DNA of 10,219 nt from an uncultured Candidatus Melainabacteria bacterium (GCA_934717895.1 CAKUZO010000064.1:1-10219), one strand, 5' to 3'; shown: positions 1 to 6,318, counted from the first letter of the stretch. Notes: a model not told the origin generated them from the sequence alone. Numbers and translations: made by a program.

Positions 1-746
1 TCAATAATCTTTTTGATTTCAGTTGTATCGTAAGGGTTTACGAATTCTTCTTTTTCAACACCACATTCTTTTGCAAATGCTACCTGAGCTTCACATTGTT
101 TTTTGATTTCAACTTGTGCGAATTCAACAGCGTTCATAATATCGTCTTCTGTAACGAATTTACAGCCGGCTTCAACCATGATAACTGAATCATGAGTACC
201 AGCAACAACGATATCAAGATCTGATTTATCAGCTTGTTGGTGTGTTGGGTTAGCGATTAAGTTACCATTTTCATCTTTTGAAACTCTAACAGCACCGATA
301 GGGCCCTCAAAAGGTGCACCTGACAACATCAAAGCACAAGAAGCACCTAACATTGCCAATGTATCAGGCTGGTTTTGTTGGTCGTAGCTGAATAGTTGAG
401 CTACAATTTGTATATCATTTCTGTATCCTTTTGGGAAAAGCGGTCTGATAGGACGGTCAATAAGTCTTGAAACAAGGATTGCCTTGTCGCCAGCCTTACC
501 TTCTGAACGATTGTAACCACCAGGGATACGTCCGATTGAAGACATTCTTTCTTCGTAATCAATTAGTAGAGGGAAAAAGTCTATTCCAACTCTCGGTTCT
601 TTTGAAACACAGCAGTGAACAAATAACATTGTATCGCCACATCTTACTGTAACAGAACCATTTGCAGATTGAGCATATTTGCCGGTTTCAACAGTAACTG
701 TTTTACCACCGATTTCCAACTCAAATTTCTTTGTTTCCGGTACCAT
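1..746 (-). CDS. pnp: Polyribonucleotide nucleotidyltransferase (PNPase), N-terminal part, cut by window edge
   Basis: PNPase is the cytoplasmic 3'-5' phosphorolytic exoribonuclease that degrades RNA to nucleoside diphosphates. Translating the minus strand from ATG at 746 gives 248 residues before the edge, about a third of the usual roughly 700. The visible part is the first RNase PH-like domain. It contains GRIPGGYNRSEGKAGDKAI (about residues 72-90) and SRLIDRPIRPLFPKGYRND (about 93-111), which correspond to the conserved RNA-binding loop region and following signature of the family. The start is supported by AAAGGA seven to eight bases upstream and by a family-typical N-terminus (KKFELEIGGKTVTVETGKYAQSANGSV, given here only as a run of short motifs: ELEIGGK, ETGKYAQSANGSV). 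The common neighbour rpsO is not directly upstream; a prepilin gene on the same strand ends 120 bases before the start. The family call is secure and the rest of the gene is not visible. Confidence 0.96.
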   Translation of the reverse strand, partial: MVPETKKFELEIGGKTVTVETGKYAQSANGSVTVRCGDTMLFVHCCVSKEPRVGIDFFPLLIDYEERMSSIGRIPGGYNRSEGKAGDKAILVSRLIDRPIRPLFPKGYRNDIQIVAQLFSYDQQNQPDTLAMLGASCALMLSGAPFEGPIGAVRVSKDENGNLIANPTHQQADKSDLDIVVAGTHDSVIMVEAGCKFVTEDDIMNAVEFAQVEIKKQCEAQVAFAKECGVEKEEFVNPYDTTEIKKII

Positions 747-760
747 AATTTTCCTTTCTT

Positions 761-800
761 GCGGGAGTTAGAAACAATTACCCGCTTTGTGCTTTCGCAC
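761..800 (-). promoter_or_regulatory. Two hairpins in the pnp leader
   Basis: The minus-strand leader contains GTGC-GAAA-GCAC (800-789), a four-pair stem closed by a GNRA tetraloop. Three bases later GCGGG (785-781) can pair with CCCGC (765-761) across a 15-base loop. The second stem ends just before the AAAGGA ribosome-binding site. In E. coli the pnp leader hairpin is the target of RNase III-dependent autoregulation. A similar role here is inference, since these stems are short. Confidence 0.4.
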
Positions 801-832
801 CTTTTAGTTATACACTTCCATTGTTCTCCTTA

Positions 833-861
833 ATTATACCCCAAACAAGAAAAAATGTATA
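833..861 (-). promoter_or_regulatory. Probable pnp promoter
   Basis: On the minus strand a perfect TATAAT -10 box lies at 838-833. A weak -35 candidate, TATACA (four of six consensus bases), lies at 861-856 with a 17-bp spacer. Transcription would begin near 826 and give a leader of about 80 bases before the pnp start. The -10 is convincing and the -35 is not, so an activator or read-through from the upstream minus-strand prepilin gene may also contribute. Confidence 0.5.
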
Positions 862-866
862 TTATG

Positions 867-1682
867 TTACTTTTTTTGACCTTTTTTATATTTTGTGTAA
901 ACAAGTTCATCTTTGCCACTAAAAATATTGTTCCAACTTGTTCCTCCCCAAAGTATATCAGTATTAGGTTTTACTTTATTTTTATAAACATGGAAATGAT
1001 AAACATCACGCCCATATTGATTAGGACCTTTTACCCCGTTCATGTCCATTATGATATTTGCACAAATTGTTGAATAATAATCAAGAGTTTGAGGAGTGCC
1101 ATCTGCATTATATTTCGTTTCTCCGGCAGAATTTGTAGCAACACCGGTATATCTTGTATTTTCACAACCTACTCCATTTGACGTAACACCAAATATCGTT
1201 CCATCAGCTAAAATAATTTTTGGATAGTACACAAAACTCTTGTCGTACACAGTTTCTCCGGCATTATTGTAAGTAGGTATTGCCGCTGCACATTGATAAA
1301 AGAATTGAGAACAACCTTTTTGTGAAGAGTTTAAACAAACCTGTGATCCATTAAAATACCTTGACAAATTTTCTACAACAGCATTAGATGACTGCCCTTT
1401 TGGAAACGTCAAAGAATTATCCCCAGGAGTTCCATTGTCTTGCGATGCAAGGGCTAAACCATTCTGAAATACTGAAAAAGCCTTCTTAGTCTGCTGAATT
1501 AAAACTTTATCTTGATACTTTGCAATTAAGCTTGGAATTGTGAGTGCCGCAACAACACCAATGATACCGAGGGTGATTAGAACTTCTGCTAATGTAAACG
1601 CTGCACATTTCAAAGTAAATAAGTGAATAGAAGAATGAGTGAATAAGTTCGTTTCGGTTAAACTATTCTTCTTTCCTTGCAA
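867..1682 (-). CDS. Prepilin-like protein with N-terminal cleavage/methylation motif
   Basis: This is a type IV pilin or type II pseudopilin-like protein, processed by a prepilin peptidase and anchored in the inner membrane before assembly. In the 271-residue reading the motif AA/FTLAEVLITLGIIGVV begins near residue 27: cleavage would fall before Phe, Glu is at +5, and a hydrophobic helix follows. A later segment, DMNGVKGPNQYGRDVYHF (about 213-230), matches the DxNG..GPN..G.D.[FY] signature seen in many such proteins. Cysteines lie near 116, 124, 131, 173 and 207. The leader is unusually long (about 28 residues) and the only upstream in-frame start is TTG at 1682, with no ribosome-binding site before it. 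A second in-frame TTG lies just before the KCAAFTLAE segment. The start is therefore uncertain while the family is clear. It shares its FTLAE helix and DxN motif with the plus-strand pair at 3762-5125. Confidence 0.85.
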   Translation of the reverse strand: MQGKKNSLTETNLFTHSSIHLFTLKCAAFTLAEVLITLGIIGVVAALTIPSLIAKYQDKVLIQQTKKAFSVFQNGLALASQDNGTPGDNSLTFPKGQSSNAVVENLSRYFNGSQVCLNSSQKGCSQFFYQCAAAIPTYNNAGETVYDKSFVYYPKIILADGTIFGVTSNGVGCENTRYTGVATNSAGETKYNADGTPQTLDYYSTICANIIMDMNGVKGPNQYGRDVYHFHVYKNKVKPNTDILWGGTSWNNIFSGKDELVYTKYKKGQKK

Positions 1683-1741
1683 CTGTGTTGAATTAGCAAC
1701 GTAGGGCGGGTACCTACCCCGAAGGCTCTTTTTATAAACAT
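1658..1741 (-). CDS. Possible 27-codon leader ORF upstream of and overlapping the prepilin gene
   Basis: On the minus strand ATG at 1741 is preceded by AAAGG with about five bases of spacing, a better initiation site than the downstream TTG. It encodes 27 residues (MFIKRAFGVGTRP... to ...CKERRIV) and stops at TAA 1660-1658, overlapping the prepilin reading frame out of register. An in-frame ATG at 1765 coincides with the predicted transcription start. The ORF spans a potential hairpin, GTAGG (1717-1713) with CCTAC (1705-1701). I recognise no family. It could be a translated leader that couples to the prepilin, a frameshifted former N-terminus, or chance. Confidence 0.25.
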   Translation of the reverse strand: MFIKRAFGVGTRPTLLIQHSCKERRIV

Positions 1742-1771
1742 TTTTACCTTTTTACCATTACTCATTCTTTT

Positions 1772-1799
1772 ATTATAGCGCATTTTTATTTTTTGGCAA
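1772..1799 (-). promoter_or_regulatory. Promoter of the minus-strand prepilin gene
   Basis: TTGCCA at 1799-1794 (five of six -35 consensus bases) is separated by 16 bp from a perfect TATAAT at 1777-1772 on the minus strand. Transcription would begin near 1765 and leave a leader of about 80 bases before the TTG at 1682. Confidence 0.65.
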
Positions 1800-1822
1800 T
1801 ACAAAAACAGTATTTCAGATTT

Positions 1823-1850
1823 TTGCTTTTATCTTTGTCCATGCTAAAAT
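1823..1850 (+). promoter_or_regulatory. Probable argS promoter, extended -10 type
   Basis: TGCTAAAAT (1842-1850) fits an extended -10 element. The -35 candidate TTGCTT at 1823-1828, with a 16-bp spacer, is weak. Transcription would begin near 1857, directly before the AGGAGAG ribosome-binding site (1859-1865). Such a short leader leaves no room for a T-box or attenuator, so argS is probably not controlled by a leader RNA. The element is divergent from the prepilin promoter at 1772-1799. Confidence 0.5.
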
Positions 1851-1870
1851 AAATACACAGGAGAGAAAAA

Positions 1871-3613
1871 ATGATAAAAGATTATTTTATAGAAAAGATT
1901 GAAAACGCGATAGAAAAAGCAACAAAAGCCGGCAAACTCGGCGCTATGACAGAATACAACAGAGGAAGCTTGGCAGTTGAACGCCCTAAGAATGCTGATT
2001 TTGGGGACTATGCAGTAAACGTTTCTTCACTTGCTCGTTTTGCAAGAATTGCACCACCACAAATAGCAAACGCAATTGTTGAATTTGTAGACCAAGAAGA
2101 TAACCAATATTCAGTTGTTGCAGGATTTATCAACTTTAAAGCAGGTAAAAAACTTCTATCTGACCTTGTTGGAGAAATTTTTGAAAATCCAAAAGAATTT
2201 GGGAAACCTAAAAATGTAGAAACAGAAAAAATAATTCTTGAATACGTTTCTGCAAACCCGACAGGGCCTTTTCATATCGGCCATGGTCGTTGGGCTGCAA
2301 TGGGTTCAGTGCTTGCAAACTTATTAAAATTCTATGGACACGATGTTTATCAAGAATTCTATATTAACGATGCCGGTTCTCAAATCCAAAAACTCGGCAA
2401 CTCTCTTGCTATCAGAATTCGTCAAGAATTAGGTGACAATATTGATTTCCCGACAGATGAAGTTGAAAGAAAGAATTTCTACCCTGGGGACTATTTAATT
2501 CCGGTTGCGAAAAAGTATCTTGAAACTTATCCAGAAACAAGTTTGGCAACATTCCAACCACTTGCTGCTGAAACATTAAAACAAATTTGCGATTTTGCAA
2601 AAGCTTATGAAGAAAAAGTTCAACGTGACTTGTTAGACAAATTTAAAGTTCATTTTGACAATTTCTATTCTGAGCTCACACTTCACCAATCAGGAAAAGT
2701 TGAGGAATGCGTAAATAAACTTAAAGCTAGTGGGAAGATATACCAAAAAGACGGCGCTGACTGGTTCAAATCATCTGATTACGGCGACGATCAAGATAGA
2801 GTAATAAAAAAGGCAGACGGTTCAAATACTTACCTAACAGCTGATATTGCCTATCATATCGACAAATTACAACGTGGATTTGACAGAATGATTAACATTT
2901 GGGGCGCTGATCACCACGGTTATGTTGCTCGTGTTAAGGCATCTATCGAAGCTTTGGGTTACAATCCTGACAAGTTGGAAGTCTTACTCGGACAACTTGT
3001 AAACCTTGTTGTAAACGGGAATGAAGTCAGAATGGGCAAACGCAAAAACATGGTAACTCTTGAAGATTTGATTGATGAAGTTGGCGTTGATGCAACTCGT
3101 TTCTGGATGAGCATGAGAAATATCGACACAACTCTTGATTTTGATATCGAACTTGCAAAAACAAATACAGACGAAAACCCTGTATTCTACGTACAATATG
3201 CACATGCAAGAGCTTGTTCAATTTTAAGACATCTTGTTTCGGAAAAACTAAATACAGAAACAGGAGAAAAAACTCCTGCTCCTATGAATCAGGAAGAATT
3301 TGACAAACTTATTTCTGAATTCACACCAGAAATCGTTCTTCCGACATTGGATACTGCAAGAAAATTAATCTTGAAACTTGAAGAATACAAATCTGTAATT
3401 AAAAATTCAGCCGAAACAAGACAAGTTTACACGATTTGCAGATATGTTCAAGAGTTAGCTAGTGAATTCCATTCATTCTACAACGCAAACAGAGTAATCT
3501 CTGATGACAAAGAAATGATGAAAGCAAGAATTTCACTTGTTTGGGCGGTAAAAACGGTTCTTCACAACGCATTAGAAGATATTTTGGCAGTTACAGCTCC
3601 TGAAAGAATGTAG
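1871..3613 (+). CDS. argS: Arginyl-tRNA synthetase
   Basis: This class I cytoplasmic synthetase charges tRNA-Arg with arginine. The 580-residue product has the expected order. The N-terminal tRNA D-loop recognition domain includes NADFGDYAVN. The Rossmann catalytic core carries SANPTGPFHIGHGRW, with the HIGH motif at residues 135-138. Next come GADHHGYVARVKA, the KMSKS-equivalent loop MGKRKNMVTLEDL (from residue 388), and GVDATRFWMSMR. The protein ends with the anticodon-binding helical domain and the canonical C-terminus VTAPERM, so the gene is complete and of normal length. The start is set by AGGAGAG five bases upstream. The KMSKS-equivalent loop looks one residue shorter than the MSKRAGN-type loop I associate with many bacterial ArgRS, with Gly in place of Ser. 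That is a variant and not evident damage. Confidence 0.97.
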   Translation: MIKDYFIEKIENAIEKATKAGKLGAMTEYNRGSLAVERPKNADFGDYAVNVSSLARFARIAPPQIANAIVEFVDQEDNQYSVVAGFINFKAGKKLLSDLVGEIFENPKEFGKPKNVETEKIILEYVSANPTGPFHIGHGRWAAMGSVLANLLKFYGHDVYQEFYINDAGSQIQKLGNSLAIRIRQELGDNIDFPTDEVERKNFYPGDYLIPVAKKYLETYPETSLATFQPLAAETLKQICDFAKAYEEKVQRDLLDKFKVHFDNFYSELTLHQSGKVEECVNKLKASGKIYQKDGADWFKSSDYGDDQDRVIKKADGSNTYLTADIAYHIDKLQRGFDRMINIWGADHHGYVARVKASIEALGYNPDKLEVLLGQLVNLVVNGNEVRMGKRKNMVTLEDLIDEVGVDATRFWMSMRNIDTTLDFDIELAKTNTDENPVFYVQYAHARACSILRHLVSEKLNTETGEKTPAPMNQEEFDKLISEFTPEIVLPTLDTARKLILKLEEYKSVIKNSAETRQVYTICRYVQELASEFHSFYNANRVISDDKEMMKARISLVWAVKTVLHNALEDILAVTAPERM

Positions 3614-3657
3614 AAAAGGACAGCAAGAGAATAGCTGCTACTTATATCAATGAAAAA

Positions 3658-3711
3658 GGATTGTCAGTTGTTTATATATTATGAATTCTCATACCAAACA
3701 ATTGACAATCC
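3658..3711. repeat. Long near-perfect inverted repeat downstream of argS
   Basis: GGATTGTCAGTTGTTT (3658-3673) pairs with AAACAATTGACAATCC (3696-3711), giving 16 pairs with a single G-U wobble. The 22-base centre has its own five-pair stem, TATGA/TCATA (3680-3684 with 3689-3693), around a four-base loop. On the plus strand no T-run follows, so it is not a classical terminator for argS. On the minus strand TTTTT (3657-3653) follows the stem directly, as in an intrinsic terminator, but no minus-strand gene lies behind it. The right arm holds the -35 box of the next operon's promoter. It could be a small mobile-element relic, an operator or an antisense terminator. Confidence 0.75.
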
Positions 3712-3730
3712 CTAAAAATCACGTTATAAT
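3702..3730 (+). promoter_or_regulatory. Consensus sigma-70-type promoter of the prepilin pair
   Basis: TTGACA (3702-3707), a 17-bp spacer and TATAAT (3725-3730) form a perfect match to the housekeeping consensus. A second TATAAT follows at 3731-3736. Transcription would begin near 3737. This argues for the prepilin start at 3762, because the upstream in-frame ATG codons at 3681 and 3735 lie before the predicted transcript start. The -35 box lies in the right arm of the inverted repeat at 3658-3711, so a protein bound to the palindrome would compete with RNA polymerase. Confidence 0.8.
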
Positions 3731-3761
3731 TATAATGTTAGATATCAAGAGATGGGATTAT

Positions 3762-4436
3762 ATGATTAAGAAGATATTTTTAGGATTTACTCTTGCAGAG
3801 CTAATTGTTGCAATGGCTATTGTAGGTTCTGTTGCTGCAATTACATTACCACCATTAATTACAAACCATCAAAATAAAGTAATGCAAATAAGTTTACAAA
3901 AAGCCTATCGAGATTTGGAGAACAATTTAGAAGAACTTCAAGCGAACGACTACAAAAAAGGATTTTATCATTCAAAATTAGCAAGTACCGAGGGCGTTGC
4001 AGATTTTCTAGCCAAGTATTACAATCGAGATAGAGATTGCGGGAACGAGACTCAACCTTGTTTTGCTGCCACATACGCATCTATATATGCTCCGTCAACA
4101 GATGTTGAATTTTCTTGTGAAGACGGTATATCTGCTCAATTAAAAGATAGCACCGCGATTTGTATAATTCCTGCAACTCCTGCGCAAGAAGCGAAAGAGG
4201 CAAATCCGGATACGGGTGAAGAAGCGCAAGAGGCAAAAGACGCGGTTCCGGCAACAGTTTATATTGATGTAAATGCAAACGAACCTCCAAACATTGGTGG
4301 GCGTGATATGTTTAAATTTCAAATTACAAATTTTTCAATTGTTGATAATAGTGCCGAAACAAGCTGTACTACCTCAACAGTTGGAGCTGGGTGTTTAAAT
4401 CATATTATAAACGACAATTGGAAAGTACGATATTAG
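3762..4436 (+). CDS. Six-cysteine prepilin-like protein, first of a tandem pair
   Basis: The 224-residue product begins MIKKIFLG/FTLAELIVAMAIVG: a short basic leader, Gly at -1, Phe at +1 and Glu at +5, then the hydrophobic helix. This is a textbook prepilin peptidase site and the product should sit in the inner membrane or be assembled into a pilus-like fibre. The start at 3762 is preferred over in-frame ATGs at 3681 and 3735, because it gives a normal leader and lies behind the consensus promoter. Cysteines are at 93, 100, 119, 134, 202 and 211, allowing three disulfides. Residues 169-184 (YIDVN...PPNIGGRDMF region) match the signature of the neighbouring paralogue. Between Cys4 and that motif is an Ala/Glu/Lys-rich segment with the repeats AQEAKEA and AQEAKDA (141-147 and 155-161). 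The paralogue follows after 11 bases. Whether it is a structural subunit or a minor tip subunit cannot be decided from sequence. Confidence 0.88.
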   Translation: MIKKIFLGFTLAELIVAMAIVGSVAAITLPPLITNHQNKVMQISLQKAYRDLENNLEELQANDYKKGFYHSKLASTEGVADFLAKYYNRDRDCGNETQPCFAATYASIYAPSTDVEFSCEDGISAQLKDSTAICIIPATPAQEAKEANPDTGEEAQEAKDAVPATVYIDVNANEPPNIGGRDMFKFQITNFSIVDNSAETSCTTSTVGAGCLNHIINDNWKVRY

Positions 4437-4447
4437 AAAGGTAATAT

Positions 4448-5125
4448 ATGAAAATAATTAAAGCTTTTACATTAGCGGAAATAATAATCACGATGGGAAT
4501 TGTTGGCGTAATTGCCGCCATGACTGTACCTGACTTGGTTAGCGATTATCAAAATAAAACCATGGCAGTTCAAATCCGAAAATTCTCCAATGACTTAAAT
4601 GAGGCTGTTGATTTATATTTAACAGATAAAGGCAAAAATTCTTTAGCTTCAACTAATATATATTCTGATTTAACAGATTTTGTCAATAATAAATATTTTA
4701 GTCTAGCAAAATCTTGTCTTCCAGAAAAACCCGGTTGTTTTGCTAGTGAAAACTACTATTCTCTGGATCAAACCAAAAATTCCGCCTTTAAATGCTCCGG
4801 AAACTCTTATATATTATCAAACTCGGTCGCAATATGTCCAACCATAATAACAACAGAAACAACGATAAACAAACCAACGGGCGGAAAAATCACATATGTA
4901 ACAAAAGAAATTCAAATAAATGTTGATATAAATGGCCCTGAACCACCAAATATTGGCGGACGTGATATGTTTAAATTAAGTATTACCGATACTGGGAAAA
5001 TAGAAGATGATGTAGAATATGAAAGCTTAGTCGGGAAATTGCATTGTAAAGAACAACCATTGGGCGAATCTTGTTTTACGAAATTAAAAAACAATAATTA
5101 CAAAATGGATTCTTCATATTATTAG
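4448..5125 (+). CDS. Six-cysteine prepilin-like protein, second of a tandem pair
   Basis: The 225-residue product begins MKIIKA/FTLAEIIITMGIVGVIAAM, with the prepilin cleavage site before Phe, Glu at +5 and a membrane helix. AGAAAGG about eight bases upstream supports the start. Cysteines at 90, 97, 116, 130, 200 and 209 match the upstream gene: six residues between Cys1 and Cys2 in both, 14 against 13 between Cys3 and Cys4, and eight between Cys5 and Cys6 in both. The motif VDINGPEPPNIGGRDMFKL (159-177) is also shared. The segment between Cys4 and this motif is Thr/Lys-rich here, where the first gene has its Ala/Glu repeats. The pair clearly arose by duplication and probably forms one transcript. 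It may act as minor pilins or pseudopilins, but no assembly ATPase, platform protein or peptidase gene is in the window. Confidence 0.88.
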   Translation: MKIIKAFTLAEIIITMGIVGVIAAMTVPDLVSDYQNKTMAVQIRKFSNDLNEAVDLYLTDKGKNSLASTNIYSDLTDFVNNKYFSLAKSCLPEKPGCFASENYYSLDQTKNSAFKCSGNSYILSNSVAICPTIITTETTINKPTGGKITYVTKEIQINVDINGPEPPNIGGRDMFKLSITDTGKIEDDVEYESLVGKLHCKEQPLGESCFTKLKNNNYKMDSSYY

Positions 5126-5142
5126 ACTTTTGGTCGCTTAAT

Positions 5143-5160
5143 AATTCTTTAAAAAGAATT
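5143..5160. repeat. Short AT-rich inverted repeat after the prepilin pair
   Basis: AATTCTTT (5143-5150) and AAAGAATT (5153-5160) form a perfect eight-pair inverted repeat around two bases. It lies 17 bases after the second prepilin stop. The two-base spacer is too tight for a normal loop and no T-run follows, so it fits a protein-binding palindrome at least as well as a terminator. Confidence 0.4.
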
Positions 5161-5162
5161 CA

Positions 5163-5203
5163 ACACCCTCTTTGTTTGTAATATACTTGCACAAAGAGGG
5201 TGT
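5163..5203 (+). promoter_or_regulatory. Perfect 13-bp hairpin that contains the glf ribosome-binding site
   Basis: ACACCCTCTTTGT (5163-5175) and ACAAAGAGGGTGT (5191-5203) are exact inverted repeats around a 15-base loop. The right arm contains GAGGG (5196-5200), the only plausible Shine-Dalgarno sequence for the glf ATG at 5209, so read-through transcripts would hide it. No T-run follows, so it is not a standard terminator. A weak local promoter, TCAACA (5160-5165), 16 bp and TATACT (5182-5187), would start transcription near 5194 and lack the left arm, leaving the site free. The structure is seen directly; the regulatory logic is inference. Confidence 0.6.
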
Positions 5204-5208
5204 ATTAT

Positions 5209-6318
5209 ATGGAAAACAAAAATTTAGTAGTTGGTTGTGGATTGTCAGGAGCTGTAATTGCTAGATTGCTCGCAGATATTGGCGAAAAAGTTCTTGTCAT
5301 TGACAAAAAAGACCATATTGCAGGTAACATTTATGACTATGTGGACGAAAACGGAATTTGTATTCACAAATACGGTTCGCACATTTTTCACACCAATAAT
5401 GAAAAAGTTTGGAAATTTTTGAGCAAATTCACAAGCTTCAATACTTATATGCACAAAGTTATTGCATTAATCGACGGGATTGAAACAACTATTCCGTTCA
5501 ATTTCAATACTCTTTATGACGTTTTCCCACAAACTCTTGCAAAGCGATTAGAAGAAAAACTGCTTGAAAAGTTTGAATATAACTCCAAAGTTCCAATTCT
5601 GGAATTTCAAAAACAAGACGACAAAGATTTGAAATTCTTGGCAGATTATGTTTACGAAAAAGTATTTTTGCACTACACCGCAAAACAATGGGGCAAAAAT
5701 CCTGACGAAATCGATAGTGCTGTAACAGCCCGAGTTCCCGTCTACATAAGCAAAGATGACAGATATTTTCAGGACAAATACCAAGGAATTCCGCTAAACG
5801 GCTACACTAAAATGGTTGAAAAAATTCTCGACCACCCGAATATTGAAGTTAAACTAAACACTCCATATACAGCAATTGAGAATAGTGAGAATTTTGACAA
5901 AATATTTTATACAGGTTCAATAGACGAATTTTTCAACTACAAGTATGGCGAACTTCCATACCGCAGTGTGAATTTCAAATTCGAAACTTTCAACAGAGAA
6001 TTTTTCCAATCTAATGCGGTTGTAAATTACCCTTGCAATTACGATTTCACAAGAATTCATGAATACAAATATTACTTAAACGACAAGTCTGAAAAAACCG
6101 TTATCGCAAAGGAGTATTCAGAATTCTACAAACGCGGGAAAAACGAACCATATTACCCGATTGTGAACGATGAAAATACAGAATTATACAAAAAATATGC
6201 CTCAGAGGTTCCGGAAAACGTTTATTTCTTAGGACGCCTCGGAGATTACAAATATTATGACATGGACAAAGCTGTCCAAAGAGCTATTGACTTATTTGAG
6301 GAGATTTCTAATGCCTAA
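5209..6318 (+). CDS. glf: UDP-galactopyranose mutase
   Basis: Glf is a cytoplasmic FAD enzyme that converts UDP-galactopyranose to UDP-galactofuranose, the donor for galactofuranose in surface polysaccharides. The 369-residue length is typical. The N-terminal dinucleotide-binding motif VVGCGLSGA has its glycines at 9, 11 and 14. It is followed by the family segment GNIYDY..ENGICIHKYGSHIFHTNNEKVW, cited as separate motifs GNIYDY and YGSHIFHTNN. Further family features are HYTAKQWGKNPDEI, TARVPVY and, near the C-terminus (about 342-353), GRLGDYKYYDMD. Initiation at ATG 5209 is preferred over an in-frame GTG at 5200, because GAGGG lies upstream at 5196-5200. That site is inside a perfect inverted repeat. 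The last eight bases overlap the following glycosyltransferase start, which links glf to glycan assembly. Confidence 0.96.
   Translation: MENKNLVVGCGLSGAVIARLLADIGEKVLVIDKKDHIAGNIYDYVDENGICIHKYGSHIFHTNNEKVWKFLSKFTSFNTYMHKVIALIDGIETTIPFNFNTLYDVFPQTLAKRLEEKLLEKFEYNSKVPILEFQKQDDKDLKFLADYVYEKVFLHYTAKQWGKNPDEIDSAVTARVPVYISKDDRYFQDKYQGIPLNGYTKMVEKILDHPNIEVKLNTPYTAIENSENFDKIFYTGSIDEFFNYKYGELPYRSVNFKFETFNREFFQSNAVVNYPCNYDFTRIHEYKYYLNDKSEKTVIAKEYSEFYKRGKNEPYYPIVNDENTELYKKYASEVPENVYFLGRLGDYKYYDMDKAVQRAIDLFEEISNA

Noticed and set aside
804..821. Five-codon ORF (MEVYN) in the pnp leader with AAGGAG upstream on the minus strand
   Set aside because: The predicted transcript would start at or within the AAGGAG, so the ribosome-binding site would be missing or truncated. 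Such a short ORF is expected by chance.
2412..3221. Antisense ORFs inside argS (60-75 residues)
   Set aside because: They are shadows of a well-conserved gene, have no ribosome-binding sites and show no recognisable domain.
3620..3640. CAGC/GCTG stem after the argS stop as a terminator
   Set aside because: Only four pairs, with a nine-base loop and no T-run.
3681..3761. Longer start for the first plus-strand prepilin, adding 27 residues
   Set aside because: ATG 3681 lies upstream of the consensus promoter and inside the inverted repeat. ATG 3735 sits at the predicted transcript start. ATG 3762 gives a normal basic leader before the cleavage site.
5143..5203. Intrinsic terminator for the prepilin operon
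   Set aside because: Both inverted repeats lack a following T-run on the plus strand, so a classical terminator is not supported, although some attenuation by the 13-bp stem cannot be excluded.
6257..6310. Extended start of the first glycosyltransferase at 6257
   Set aside because: It would only overlap glf further and add residues outside the GT2 fold. ATG 6311 has GAGGAG upstream and matches the N-terminus of the adjacent paralogue.
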